64,000 nt of DNA from Hirsutella rhossiliensis (lineage: Eukaryota > Ascomycota > Sordariomycetes > Hypocreales > Ophiocordycipitaceae), in assembly GCF_020360975.1 (NCBI RefSeq), contig NW_025408684.1:868001-932000 (forward strand), read 5' to 3'. Both the position numbers and the translations under genes were made by a program. Below the pieces are notes generated by a model that did no database searches, was not told the origin of the DNA, and worked only from the letters and a program-made list of their open reading frames with translations. Positions 47,601 to 61,726 of this stretch are shown here, one piece after another. Numbering within the stretch: the first letter of the stretch is position 1; the number at the start of each line of letters is the position of its first letter.

Positions 47601-50600
47601 CTAGTTCGGTTATTATTTTTATTTGTATCGCTAAAGCCTATAATAATTTACTTAAACGGTTATCCCTTTTATCTTATTTAGTAGCTAAATTATTATAAAA
47701 TTTTACTTTCTCTTAAATCTACTAGTCTTAGAAACTTATATCTTTATTTTAATATAGCTAGCTAGTTTTCTAGTTAATTAATAGGTTGCTCTCCTATAGC
47801 TATAAAAGTCCTAATATAAGGTTATATTCTTTAATATCTATAATATTAAAGTTAACTTATTTATTATAGCCCTAGATATTAATATCGAGGTAATTAATCT
47901 CTATATTAATAATTCCGTTATTATAGTTAAAGGCCTTTCCTTTAATATTTATAAGTTTATATAGATCTTTCTTATATCTTTATATAAGTCGGTAATAATT
48001 AACGACTTTAGGTAAAACGTAATTACCTATTACGCTATAGTCTAAAAGTATATATATATAATATCCTATGATTTAGATATCTAATACTATTTAGTTACTA
48101 TAGCTTACCGTTGCTATATATAAGGTCCTTAGATCTTATTATATCGTGCTAGTCTATAGCTCTTTTATAGATAGTATACTTTATTTTTTACTTAGTCCTT
48201 ATTTATTTTATTTAGGTATTCTTCTTCGATTTATTATTAATATTATTTCTTTATATTTTTATTACGTTAAGTTATTATTTAACTTAAGAGGCTAACTTCT
48301 TATAACTAGTTAAAGATTTCTTATTTCTCGACGCTATATTATTTATACTAAGTTACTTTATAGTTAATTATATAGTTTATATTATAATTCTATTTATTTT
48401 CGTACTAAAGATTAAGTTTTCGTTTTATATCTTTCTATTTTATATATAGTTTATTTATATTAATTTTTCCTTAGTCAAATATAGCCTATAGCCTTTATAT
48501 ATATTACTAGTAATCTTTTAGTATACTATTATATTATTTATACTATACTTATACTTTTTTATATTTATAAACTCTATAGTTTAAGTATATATATTCGTTA
48601 TAATCTTCTTTATTATATTACCTTATTATATAAGTCTTTAAAAGATTAAGGGTTTAGATATCTTAAAGTAAGTAGCGTTATACTATTCTTTTATTTTAGC
48701 GTATTTATAGATTTTATATATCTCTAAAAGATATCTTATTAATAAACCGTAATTATCGCGGTATTTAAGTAGCGTGCTATAATTAGGTTCTAATAATATA
48801 ACTTAGTCGTTTAAGTAGCGTTAATCGATTTTCTAGTAGTTTAGTTCTATACTTAAGTAGGGGTTCGAAAGTACTTATCCTTTAAACCTAACTAAGAAGG
48901 CGTTATATTATACCTTTATCTAAAAGTATATTATATAATCTAGGTAGACGTATAATATCTATAAAATATACTTATAGTACTTATAAGTAAGTAGTATTTA
49001 TAGATCGTCTTTAAATTCTCCTTATAGTTATTATTCTTATTATAAAGTTATAAAAGTATCGACTACGGCGATAGCTACAGTATAGTCTTCTCTACGTAGT
49101 ACCGGTTAATATCGAATTAATATAGCTTATTAGTTTTCTATAAGAATTTAAGGTATCTATTAGGTTTTAATTTTAAGTATTTCTTTAAATTCTTTAAAGT
49201 ATAGAGCGTATTCTCTAATTATAGCGTTTTCCCTTAATAGCGAGGGTAGTAGTATAAGTTCGTTCTTATCTTCTATTTCTCTAGGTATTTCTTATTCTTT
49301 AGAGCTTATATCGTCGATACTTCGTTATTCCTCTTTAGGTTACTATCTAAGTTTTATAAGTATAAGGGCTATATCTATATCTTCTTTATTATATTATTTA
49401 TAGACTACCTATTATTATTATCGATTTTTATTTTATATATCCTCCTAGAATTATTTACCGTTCTTCTTAATTTAGTCTTAAGAGACTCCTTTAAGATAGG
49501 GGTATTTTAGTTCTATAAATTTAACTTATTTCTATATTTTAGGATCCCTTTATTATATTATTATAAGGGTCTTCTTTAATAGCTTTAAGAACTATTTAGT
49601 ACTATTCTTATTACTTAAGAGTACTATATATTTATTATCGTAATATATAATCTAACTAAGGAGTTTATACTTTAGTTCCTATTTATTAGTAGCGTTTAAG
49701 TATTTCTTACCTTTTAGGGCTAGTGCCTAGTAGGTTTTCTTTTCCTTATAAGGTTATTTATATTCTTTAAAGTAATATCTAAGTTTCTTATAGTTAAAAT
49801 ACTTTCCTTTACTTTTCTATATTATATTTAGATCTATCTTACTTAGGTTAGTTATATAGGCATAGGTAATAAGAGTTTCGCGCTTCTTTTTATAGTTAGC
49901 GCGTTAGTTAAAGTTATTCTTATAAGAAGGGTTCTAGTTTCCTCTTCTTTATTTCTTTTCTTAGCGTCGCGTATACTATCTATCGTCGATTTATACTACT
50001 ATAGCGATATAGTTTAAGAGGCCGTTAGGTCGATCTTCCTTATAGAGTTCGTCCTTAACTTCTTCCCTAAGTCTATCGTAGAATCGCGATATAAGGGGTT
50101 CGTCGTCCTATTTAAGTTTTAAGGTAACTTAACGGAATTTAGTAGTATAGTCCGATACTAAGGTCCTTTATCGGAGTTCTTAAAGTTTCTATTTAGCTTC
50201 TCGTTCTTTATTAGTTATTCTAAATACCTTAGTAATAGCTTCTTTAAATCCTTAGAAACTAGTAAAGACTTTATCCGTTTCGCTATTTCGTTATATTAGT
50301 TAGTTATCGAGATAGTCCCTTATAATAGGTCTAAACTAAGCGAGTGCTATTTTAAATAAATAATTTCCTATATAAAGTACCTTTTTAACTAGGTTCGAAA
50401 GTTTTATCGGGTAAAACTAGTAGTAGGCCTTAAGTTAAGTAAGAAAGTCTTAAAGAGTACTATAAGTACCGTCGAATAGTCCTAGCTACTTTAGTTTAAC
50501 TACTTCTCTAAGGTCCCTAACTTATCTATTACCTCCTTTATTCTTAAGTAACTATACCTTATATTAAAGGGTAATAATCTCGCGTATTATATCCTAAGGC

Positions 50601-50690
50601 GATATAGTAGCTCTAGAGTTAGTTAATCTAGTTTACTATATAGGTATATTAATAGTTACGATATTACTTAGAGTATCGCTATATTATACT
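44620..50690 (-). pseudogene. F1 gag-pol relic
   Basis: Minus strand. Gag lies at the right (about 49300-50650), with a zinc knuckle at 49804-49760 that reads KYFNYKKLRYYFKEY, i.e. CX2CX4HX4C with Cys and His replaced by Tyr. The RT core spans about 47250-46750: KTKFGLFKYLVILFRLINILATF, then IFIVVYLDNILIFLDT with the catalytic box at 46821-46804 (Asn for the second Asp). RNase H and integrase should occupy about 46700-44700, but I could read only fragments. All breaks seen are RIP-type stops. Confidence 0.82.
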
Positions 50691-50708
50691 AAATAAGAGC
50701 TTTTAACG

Positions 50709-51178
50709 TATAACGACTAGCGTTATTCTTAAGGGATAAACCTATTAAGGGGTTTATATTAGTAGATATAATAGGGCGTAGTCTAAGTAATAATAAGTAT
50801 ATTACGTTAGTAATAAGTTAGAGGTCGTAGACTATAGACTATAACTAGGTAATTAAAATTAAAGATAGAATCGTAATAAAGATTTATATTAAAAGCTATT
50901 AAGCTATCTATTTAAAGGAGTAAAAGTAAGTAGCTATATATACCTATAGAGACTATCCTTAGATTACGGTCCTAGCTATAATCCCCTTCGTAGCTTACTA
51001 TAGCTTACTTATAAGCTATACTCCTAAGTAGTAATCTATCTATATAAGGCTTACTTAGCTTACGTACGCTCTAGGTAAGCTAAGCCTAAGTAACTTCTCG
51101 TCCCGACTATTATTCCGAGCCGCCTTATTACGTAAACGTAGCTAGCTCTCCTACGGCCCGCTAACCGTAGTCGTAATA
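50709..51178 (-). repeat. F1 right LTR (5' LTR in element orientation)
   Basis: 470 bp, same ends as the left copy, followed by taggc. Confidence 0.94.
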
Positions 51179-51452
51179 TAGGCCCGGGCTAGTAAGCCTA
51201 GGCCGCGGCCGCTTAAGATAGTAGCGGCTATAGCCTAAAAGGACCTATACTAAGATATAACTTCGCGGGAAGAGCCTATAGTAGCCGGCGTAAATTTCCT
51301 ATATACTACTACTATAACCTCGTTTAAGGTAGACTTAAATTAAAAGAGGGGAGGGTTTTCCCTTAGGTACTTTAGTTTTTCCCTCTTATTTAATATTAAA
51401 GTTCTAAATACCTTTAGCTAGGTCCTTAGTATAATCTTAATAATAATAATAA
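51179..51452. repeat. Family E copy 2, right part with TAA-type tail
   Basis: Matches E1 19990-20268: the GC cluster cctaggccgcggccgcttaa, the gggagggttttccctta block and the terminal ttaataataataataat. Immediately after the tail, actaaactag repeats the left flank of E2. Confidence 0.82.
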
Positions 51453-53650
51453 TACTAAACTAGTTATATATATATATATATAAATAAACTTTATAATAGA
51501 CCTCTTACTTATAAAAGGTAATAACTATTATATATAGGTAGTTAAAGACTAACTTAGTAAATTAATAATATTAAAGCTAATACTATTTATAGATATAAAA
51601 GCTTATATAAAGCGCTTTATTTAATGCTAAGCTTATTTATATAGCTAGCTAGCTTTTATTATAAGTAATAAAAGGTTAAACTAAACTAACTACTTTTAAT
51701 AGTACTTATACTAGCTACTTTAATTTATATAGCTACTTAGTATAGCTTATTACTTATAAATTAATAAGGGACTTAAAAGGGTTAACTAAGAAGTATAAGT
51801 ATACTTATAAGTAGTTATAGCTTATAACTAAGTAAACTAAGACCGTTAGCTCTTTACTACTTAGCTTACGTTAAATAGTAAACTATAAACCTTTATTAAA
51901 ATAGCTTTTTTCTTTATAATATATAGCTTTAAGCTACTCTCCTTAATCTTATTTACTATTAATATAGTAGTAAAGTAATATAATAGTATATTATTAAAGA
52001 GCTATACTTTTATATTTATATAAAAGCTATAAGAAACTATAAAATACTATTAATATATAATAGCCGCTATAGTATAAGATTAAGAGCGGTATACTAATAA
52101 GACTAAGGCGTTAATAAATAAGTTTATAATAAAAGATAATATATAGCTTAACCTTTATAACTATAAGTTAATATAACTAAAGAAAAAGCTAAACTAACTA
52201 TATATAAAGTTTATAATATAAAAGGTTATTAGCTTATAAGTAGTTAAGCTTAATAGTCTTTTAATAAGGGTCTATAATAAGATTAATATTAACCTTTTTT
52301 ATTAAGCTTTTATTAACTTACTACTTAAATAAGAAATAGTAAACGCTTAACTACTTATAATTAAAGTAAAAAAGGATAATAAATTTAAGGTTAAGGAAAT
52401 ATAAGCTATATATTAAAGGAAGGTAAGCTAAGGGAAACGCTAAAAGGTTCTTATTAAGTAGTATAGGTACCTTAAATTTATATAAGAACCTATATATAAG
52501 TTTATAAGAGCTATAGCCCTTAATACGTTTATAGCCTTATATAAGCTAATAAATAAAAATAATAAACTAATAAACTATTAGTAATAGCTTAAGCTAAGAT
52601 TATAAAGTAAGTAAAGTAAAGTAAGTAATTATAGTAATATAAGTATAATAATATAAGTAAAAATAAAAATAGTATTTATTTTAAAGTAAAGCCCTTAGAC
52701 TTTTAAGCTTATTCTTTATTATTACCCTTACCTTTATTATTATTATTATTATTATCTTTATTAGCCTCCTTTTCTTCTTAAGTAGTAGCGGCGGTACTCT
52801 TTAATACACTAAGTTAGTCTTTTAAGCCTATAAGCTAGTCGGTAGCGTTAGTAGCTTTAAAGGTAAAGGGGCGGCGGCTAGCTTTAATAGTAGTAGTAAG
52901 GGTAGTAGTAGCGGCGGTAGTAAGTATAGCTAAGGGGACCGCTAATAAAGTAATAGAGGTAGTATCCTTAATACTAAGAGAGTTAATAGTAAAGGTAAGA
53001 GAGTAAAAAGGAAAGAACCTACTTAAGGATAAGCCCTTAGTACTTTAAAGCGTAAAGGTTATAATAAGTAACTATAGTAGTAGTAAAGCGCTTCTTAGTA
53101 GCCTTTTATACTTACTTATATATACTAGCCTTTTAAGCTAATACTATAGTAAGTAAGATAAAAGGCGCTGCTTTATAAGTATAGCTAGTATATATATTTT
53201 TAGTAATAACTACTACTATAGTAGCGCTTAACTTAGTTAGTATAAAGGAGCTTTTATAATATATATTATATATAAGGGGCTATATAAGTAGCTCTAGCTT
53301 AAACCTAGCACTTATACTTTAAGAGGTTAGTAAAAGATATTTATTATACTTACTTGACTATAGACTTATAAAGGTAGTAGAGATAAAGGTAAGGGCTAAG
53401 GGGCTAGGCGTTATAAGTAGTAGTAGGGATAGTATTATTACTTTAAAGGGAAATATAAAGGTAGCTAGTATAGTAAAGGTAGTAGTAGCGGTAGTAAGTA
53501 TAATAGTAAGGGCGCGGGTAAGAGTAGTAGTAGTAGTAAAGCTATTACTAGCTATACTTAATATAGTATTAATAAATAACTTTATATACTTTAAGAAAAA
53601 GAAGGTAAGGGAAAGGGAGGTAAATATATTTATTATAAAAGTTAGTATAA
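51443..53650 (+). mobile_element. Fragment C6 of family C: integrase to opposite-strand frame region
   Basis: Collinear with C1 about 15662-17865: ctagttatatatatatatat and ataaactttataatagacct, the integrase and chromodomain-like stretch (ggttcttattaagtagtata at about 52445), then the GCG-derived region at 52790-53560. It is heavily TA-converted. It stops before the LTR, where B2 begins. It is the right half of the copy whose left half is C4. Confidence 0.85.
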
Positions 53651-54372
53651 AAGTATTTACCCTTAGTATAGGTCTAGGTATATAAGAATATACCCTTATA
53701 TTCTTATTTTACTATTATAAAGAAATAATAAGTATAGGGAGGCTTTATAAAATAAGCTAGTAAAATAAGGCTTTATAATATAGTCTAAGGGAATAACCCT
53801 TAAAGATAAAGACCTTTACTAAATATCTATACCTTTCTTTAAGAAAAGTAAGTTAAGATAAGCCTATCCTAATAAAATAAAATATATATAAAATATATAA
53901 GTTAATTATAAGTAGAATAAATACCTTATTACCTATTTTAGCTTAGCGGTTTTAAAGATATCCGCGATATAAGAATAGGTAGGGCATAGAATATTCTAGT
54001 TAAATCTACTACTTATACTAGAACCTATAGTCTTACGTTAACTATTACGTTATAATTAAACTACCTACTAAGTTATAAAGATATACTATAGATATAGCTT
54101 TTTAAGTACTATAGAATATACTAGAAAGCTAACTAATTAGTCTATTAGTAAGCGAGTAATAGTCTATAAAAGATAAAGGATTTCCTATAAAGTAGTAAAT
54201 AAAATAAGTAAGTTTATAAGTATCTTTTATAACGCTATTCTTTTAATATATTATTTAGCCCCTTATATACTTATTATAAATTCTAGACGGAATCTTACCC
54301 TATACTCCCTTAACTAATATTTTCGCTTATATTATTAATTACCTAATTCTATACTTATTACTTATACCTTTT
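53651..54372. repeat. Family B copy 2
   Basis: Matches B1 at 9960-10660 with more TA conversion. The last shared string is ttacttatacctt; after that the sequence turns into what looks like the start of a C-like LTR. Confidence 0.7.
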
Positions 54373-54419
54373 TATAAGGTATTAGCTTAAACCTTAGCTA
54401 ATAGTATTATAAGGTAAGG
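54373..54419 (+). repeat. Probable start of the C7 5' LTR, cut by F2
   Basis: tataaggtattagcttaaac has the TA(TG)-start look of a C-type LTR and ends at taagg, the left target duplication of F2. Joined across F2 to 62203-62327 it would make an LTR of about 170 bp ending ttactttataata, like the C LTR end. The homology of this short piece is weak. Confidence 0.45.
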
Positions 54420-54889
54420 TATAATAACTAGTATTATTCTTAAGGGATAAACCTATTAAGGGGTTTATATTAATAGATATAATAGGGCGTGGTCTAAGTA
54501 ATAATAAGTATATTATATTAGTAATAAGTTAGAGGTTATAGACTATAAACTATAACTAGGTAATTAAAATTAGAAATAGAATTATAATAAAGATCTATAT
54601 TAAAAGCTAGAGAGCTATCTATTTAAAAGAGTAAAAGTAGGTAGCTATATATACCTATAGAGACTATCCTTAGATTATAGTCTTAGCTATAATCCCTTTT
54701 ATAGCTTACTATAGCTTACTTATAAGCTATACTCCTAAGTAGTAATCTATTTATATAAGGCTTACTTAGCTTATATACTCTCTAAGTAAGCTAAGCCTAA
54801 GTAACTTCTTATCCTAACTATTATTCTAAGCTACTTTATTATATAAATATAGCTAGCTCTCTTACAACCCGCTAACTATAGTTATAATA
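54420..54889 (-). repeat. F2 left LTR (3' LTR in element orientation)
   Basis: 470 bp, tataataactag to gttataata, preceded by taagg. Confidence 0.93.
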
Positions 54890-55299
54890 TAATATCTCCC
54901 TTCCTTTTAGTCTTATTTATAAGACCTATTACTACCTTAGCCGCTATATATAAATATACCTTTATCGCGCGTATATATATTCTATATTTTATCCTTTCTA
55001 TCCCTTAAAATATACTACTAATAGTATATCTAATCGCGTATTAAAGGATCGTTCTTATAAGACCCTTAAGCGTATTTATTTAGCTAAGTCTATTAATTAT
55101 CTTAGTTTCGACGTTATACTATAATTTTTTTTTCCTTATATAGCTTCTACTATAAAATACTAAAGAAATCTTCTAAGTATACTAAATATATATAGCGGGG
55201 TCGTTCTTATAATACGTTAGGTATAGTAATTAGCTCTTATAGGTAACTTTATTATCTAGCTTATTATTTATAGCTAATATATTTCCTAGTATCCTAAAT

Positions 55300-55690
55300 A
55301 AATCTAGAGTTTAATCGATTAAATAAAGAAGAAGAAATTACTAAGGAGTAAATATTAAAAGCTTAAGCTAACCTAAATAAAGCCTTAGCTCGTTTAGCGT
55401 AGCTTTACTATTAAAAGCGCTAGCTAAAGATAAAGGGTACTAAGATAGTTTATTAAGGCCTTTATTTTTTAGATAACCTTAACGAGGCTAAGCGCTAAGA
55501 ATCTAAAGCGGTAGTCGATATTTAGTTTATAAGTAGATTTAATATAATTAATTAAAATACTATTAGTTCGTTAAGTAATTTTACGATACCTAAGGTAGAT
55601 TTTACTAGTAGAACTATTAAAGTAAAGAACTATAATAAGTTAAGTACTTAAGTAGTTCCTAAGTATTTTCTTTTAGTTTATATCCCTTTT
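55300..55690 (+). pseudogene. F2 opposite-strand frame near the 3' LTR
   Basis: Same plus-strand frame as F1 44222-44610, with additional RIP stops but the same spacing (NRLNKEEEITKE start, GLYFLDNLNEAKR, SLSNFTIPKVDFTSRTIKVKNYN). Confidence 0.58.
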
Positions 55691-55699
55691 ACTTAATAA

Positions 55700-58600
55700 G
55701 ATATTCTTATTACTAACCTTATTTTCTTATATTTAGTATTTATTTTACTTTATATTCTTAATTATTATTAACTTCGATTTTTTCCTATAGTTTAGCGTTT
55801 TATAGTATTAGTTTTAATAATAAGATATAAAATATTAGGTATATCTATATTATTATTAGTAGTAAAAGTTTATAGTTAACTTTTAAAATAGCTTTCTTAA
55901 CCTTAAATAGTCTAAGTTTCTTAAAATCTAATTTATTACTTAGTTATTTTATTTTAATATTTTATTATATAAGGTAGACTATATCTCCTTCTTAAAAGAT
56001 TAGTCCTTATAATCTTTTCTAATTATAGTAAGTAGATATTTATTCTTTAATAAATTAAAGTTCTTATTATATTTCTTTATATAATTTTTATAGCTAATCT
56101 ACTTATAGTATTACTCGTTCTACTTATAGTCCTTATTAAGTAACCTTAAATACTTTTAGGTAATATCTATAATTAGCGTATACTAGTAAGAGCTTAGTTA
56201 TTTCTATAACTAAGCTATTATAAGCTAGTTACGCTATTAGTAGCTATTTAACTTAATCGTTTTATTTATAACTAATATAGTATTATAAATATTATTTAAG
56301 CGTTTAGTTAAGTCGTTCTATTTATCTATCTATTTATAGGTAATAAGCTATACTAAGCTTATATTTTATACTTAATTATACTATAAGAGCTTACTAAAAC
56401 TTAGCTATAAATATACTTTTTTTATTAAAGATAATCTTATTTAGTAGTTTATAATTACTAATAATTATTTATAGGAATATATATACTAGCTCTTTTATAT
56501 TACTTACTTTTTTATATAGTAAAAAGTATCTATACTTCGTTAATCTATTAATAATAATAAATATACTATTATACTTAACGTTAGTTATAGGTTCTTTTAA
56601 TAGTAATAGCTTTATAATATAGTTAAAAGCTATTAAATCCTATAGTTTCTTTAGTACTAGTAGCGGTTATAATTCTTTATATAGTTTATATTATTTAGCT
56701 TTACTTTATATATAAAGTTTATATTCTTTAATAACTTATTATACTACTTCTTTAAGCTATAAAAAGTTATATTATCATTTAATTTATTTTATTATTCCTT
56801 AGATTCCTTAGTATCTATATATTAGATATTTATATATATCTTATATAACTTTATCTTATAATTCTAGTAGTATTTAGATTTTATTCTTATATATTAGAAC
56901 TTTTAAATATTCTATATTATATCCGTTTAGTACTTTATATTCTTTTATCTATTTTAGGATCTTTTAGTAAGTTAAGTTATTAGGTTATACTTTAAATATT
57001 ATATTTAGCTATTATTACTAGTAGTTCTTATTTTTATTAATTTCTAGGAGCTATCCTTTTACTATAAGTACTCTTATATTATAATCGCTTTATTAACTAA
57101 GGGTATTAGCTTAACTATTTTCTATTCCTTCTTTATAGATTATTTTATAGTTAAACTCTAATAAGTATTTAGCCTATTAAATCTATTATCTATTTAACTA
57201 TTACGTCGTTATAAAATATAAGATATTCTTATAATTTATATAAACCTTAACTTTATATTTACTTTTAAGAAGGTAGTATCGAAATTCCTTAAAAGCTTAA
57301 ATAATTATAAGGAATTCTTTATTATAGATAGGGTAATTAAGTTCTATACTATATAGCTTTTTTAAGTAAAATATAATTAGTTATAGTTTTCCTTTATTAT
57401 CTTTTTATTTAATTTATACTCTTAAAGTAAAGTCTAATATATTAGTTTTAAGTTTAATTTATTGTTTTAAATTAAAAGTAGTTAAGACTAGTTCTTATAT
57501 AATTATAGTTTTAATATATTTAAAAGCTTTATTAGCTTTATCGTCTTATATAAATTCTTTTTCCTTCTTTATTAAGTCGTATAGTAGTACTATAATCTTT
57601 CTAAAATCTTTAATAAATTATTAATAGTAATTTATAAATCCTAGGAAACTTTATATATCCTTAACGTTCTTTAGTATTAGCTATTCTTTAACTAAGTTAA
57701 TTTTATCTTATTATATTTATATCTCTCTTAATAAGATTATATATTTAAGGAAGTTTACTTCCTATATATAAAACTTACTTTTCTTTAGTTTAACTTATAA
57801 CTTTATATTTTAAAGTACGCGGAGTACCTTATAAACGTATTCTTTATATTCTTCTAAGGTATCTAAGAAGATTAAGATATTATCTAGGTATACTACTATA
57901 AAGATATTTAAGTATTTATATAGGATATTATTAATTATTTATTAGAAGGTAGTTAGTATATTTATAAGTCTAAATAGTATAACTAGATATTTAAATAGTC
58001 TAAATTTCGTTTTAAAGGCTATTATCTATTTATATCCCTTTTTTATATATATTAAGTTATAAGCGTCTTTAAGGTTAAAAGCTATAAACTATTTTTTACT
58101 ATATAGTTAATCTTAAAGTTTTAATATAAGTAGTAATAGTATTTAGTCCTTTATTATAATATCGTTTAAGCGTCTATAGTTAATAACTAGTTATAGCTTA
58201 CTATTTTTCTTTAAAATAAATATAACTAAGTAGCTTACTTTAGATATTAACGTTTATATATATCCCTTTTATAGATTCTTATTAAGGTAGTTATATAGCG
58301 TTTATAGTTACTTTTAATTTAAGTTATAAATCTTATAAAACATTAGCGTTATTCTATCTTTAAGATAAATTTTATAGTCTTATTAGCTATATTTAAGTAA
58401 CCTTATCTTAAGTTCTTCCTTAAAGAGTTTATTATATTTCCGGTATTCTTATAGGATATTCTTTATTTTATCTTATAAGCTTTATTCTTTCTTTTAAGAG
58501 CTAGTTTCTCTTAACTTAAGCTCTTTATTAATTTATTTAAGGTCTTTCCTTAAAGTAGTAATAACTCTTTAAATCTTCTTATTATATCCTTTATTTTATT

Positions 58601-61600
58601 TATATTAGATACTAAGTTAAATAGCTATATTAGTTAGTATATAGGTCTTATTAGTTAATTTTATTATATCCGCTAGTTTAGTTACTATTTTCGTTTATAT
58701 TACTAAAGCCTATAATAATTTACTTAAATAATTATCCCTTTTATCTTATTTAATAGCTAAATTATTATAAAATTTTACTTTCTCTTAAATCTACTAGTCC
58801 TAGAAACTTATATCTTCGTTTTAATATAGCTAGCTAGGTTTCTAGTTAATTAATAGGTTACTTTCTTATAGCTATAAAAGTCTTAATATAAGGTTATATT
58901 CTTTAATATTTATAATATCGAAGTTAACTTATTTATTATAGCCCTAGATATTAATATTAAGGTAATTAATCTCTATATTAATAATTCTATTATTATAGTT
59001 AAAGGCCTCTCCTTTAATATTTATAAGTTTATATAGATCTATCTTATATCTTTATATAAGTTAATAACGATTAATAACTTTAAGTAAAACGTAATTACTT
59101 ATTATACTATAGTCTAAAAGTATATATATATAATATCCTATAATTTAGATATTTAATATTATTTAATCGCTATAGCTTACTATTACTATATATAAGGTCC
59201 TTAGATCTTATTATATCGTGCTAGTCTATAGCCCTTTTATAGATAGTATACCTTATTTTTTACTTAGTCTTTATTTATTTTATTTAGGTATTCTTCTTTA
59301 ATTTATTAATAATATCGTTTCTTTATATTTTCGTTATATAGTATTATATTAAGGCTTAAGAGACTAATTTCTTATAGCTAATTAAAGATTTCTTATTTCT
59401 TAATACTATATCGTTTATATTATATTACTTTATAGTTAATTATATACTATACTTTATAATTTTATTTATTTTTATATTAAAGGTTAAGTTTTTATTTAGC
59501 GTCTTTTTATTTTTTATATAGTATTTTTATATTAATTCTTCCTTAGTTAAATATAGCTTATAGCCTTTATATATATTACTAATAATCTTTTAGTATACCG
59601 TTATATTATTTATATTATACTTATACTTTTTTATATTTATAAACTCTATAGTTTAAGTATATATATTTATTATAATCTTTTTTATTATATTTAATTTATT
59701 ATATAAGTCTTTAAAAGATTAATAGTTTAGATACCTTTAAGTAAATAGCGTTATACTATTCTTTTATTTTAGTATATTTATAGATTTTATATATCTTATA
59801 ATCGGGTTTTAATAATATAACTTAGTCGTTTAAGTAGCGTTAATCGATTTTCTAGTAGTTTAGTTTTATACTTAAGTAGGGTTTTAAAAGTACTTATCCT
59901 TTAAACCTAACTAAGAAGGCGTTATATTATACCTTTATCTAAAAGTATATTATATAATCTAGGTAAACGTATAATATTTATAAAATATACTTATAGTACT
60001 TATAAGTAAGTAGTATTTATAGATTATCTTTAAATTCTCCTTATAGTTACTATTCTCGTTATAGAGCTATAAAGGTATTAACTATAGTAATAGCTATAGT
60101 ATAGTCTCTTTTATATAGTACTAGTTAATACTAAATTAATATAGCTTATTAGTTTTCTATAAGAATTTAAGGTATTTATTAGGTTTTAATTTTAAGTATT
60201 TCTTTAAATTCTTTAAAGTATAAAGTATATTCTTTAATTATAGCGTTTTCCCTTAATAGTAAGGGTAGTAGTATAAGTTCGCTCTTATCTTTTATTTCTC
60301 TAGGTATTTCTTATTCTTTAAAGCTTATATCGTTAATACTTTATTATTCCTTTTTAGATAGTTATCTAAGTTTTTTAAGTATAAGGGCTATATTTATATC
60401 TTCTTTATTATATTACTTATAAACTACCTATTATTATTATCGATCTTTATTTTATATATCTTCTTAGAATTATTTACTATTCTTTTTAATCTAGTCTTAA
60501 AAGACTCTTTTAAGATAAGGGTATTTTAGTTTTATAAATTTAACTTATTTTTATATTTTAAGATCCCTTTATTATATTATTATAAGGGTCTTCTTTAATA
60601 GCTTTAAGAACTATTAATACTATTTTTATCGCTTAAGTATACTATATATTTATCGTTATAGTATATAGTCTAACTAAGGAGTTTATACTTTAGTTCCTAT
60701 TTATTAATAGCGTTTAAGTATTTCTTACCTTTTAAGGCTAGTACTTAATAGGTTTTCTTCTCTTTATAAAGTTATTTATATTCTTTAAAGTAATATCTAA
60801 GTTTCCTATAGTTAAAATACTTTCCTTTACTTTTCTATATTATATTTAGATCTATCTTACTTAAGTTAGTTATATAAGTATAAGTAATAAGAGTTTTACG
60901 CTTCTTTTTATAATTAGTATATTAGTTAAAGTTATTCCTATAAAAAGGGTTTTAGTTTCCTCTTCTTTATTTCTTTTCTTAGTATCGCGCGTACTATTTA
61001 TTATCGATTTATATTACTATAGTAATATAGTCTAAGAGGTTATTAGGTCGATTTTCCTTATAAAGTTTATCCTTAACTTCATTTTTAAGCTTATTATAAA
61101 ATTATAATATAAGAGGTTTATTATCCTAATTAAGCTTTAAAGTAACTTATTAAAACTTTATAGTATAATCTAATACTAAGATCCTTTATTAAAGTTCTTA
61201 AAGTTTTTATTTAGCTTCTTATTCCTTATTAGTTATTTTAAATACCTTTATAATAGCTTCTTTAAATCCTTAGAAACTAGTAAAGACTTTATCTATCTTA
61301 TTATCTTATTACGCTAGTTAGTTATCGAGAAAGTCCCTTATAATAAGTCTAAACTAAGCGAGTACTATTTTAAATAAATAATTTCCTATATAAAGTACTT
61401 TTTTAACTAGGTCTAAGAGTTTAGTAAGGTAAAACTAATAATAGGCCTTAAGTTAGCTAAGAAAGTCTTAAAGCGTACTATAAGTACTATTAAATAGTCC
61501 TAGCTATTTTAGTTTAACTACTTTTTTAAGGTCCTTAACTTATCTATTACCTCTTTTATTCCTAAGTAACTATACCTTATATTAAAGGGTAATAATCTTA

Positions 61601-61720
61601 CGTATTATATCCTAAGGCGATATAGTAGCTCTAGAGTTAGTTAATCTAGCTTACTATATAGGTATATTAATAGTTACGATATTACTTAAAGTAATATAGT
61701 ATTATACTAAATAAGAGCTT
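55700..61720 (-). pseudogene. F2 gag-pol relic
   Basis: Collinear with the F1 gag-pol relic. The RT box reads VVYLDNIL on the minus strand at about 57893-57876, and the Tyr-substituted zinc knuckle is present at about 60822-60778. It is more heavily broken than F1. Confidence 0.8.
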
Positions 61721-61726
61721 TTAATA

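Larger units (their letters stand above)
43348..51178 (-). mobile_element. Family F copy 1 (F1): complete Ty3/Gypsy relic, minus orientation, nested in E2
   Basis: A 7,831-bp element with 470-bp LTRs (43348-43817, 50709-51178) and a perfect taggc duplication (43343-43347, 51179-51183). Orientation is minus: a pyrimidine run tctcccctcctttt just inside the left LTR is the complement of a polypurine tract, and gag and pol read leftward from the right end. Near the left LTR, a frame on the plus strand, opposite to gag-pol, is preserved. CpG is common, so this copy is less RIP-mutated than F2. Confidence 0.94.
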
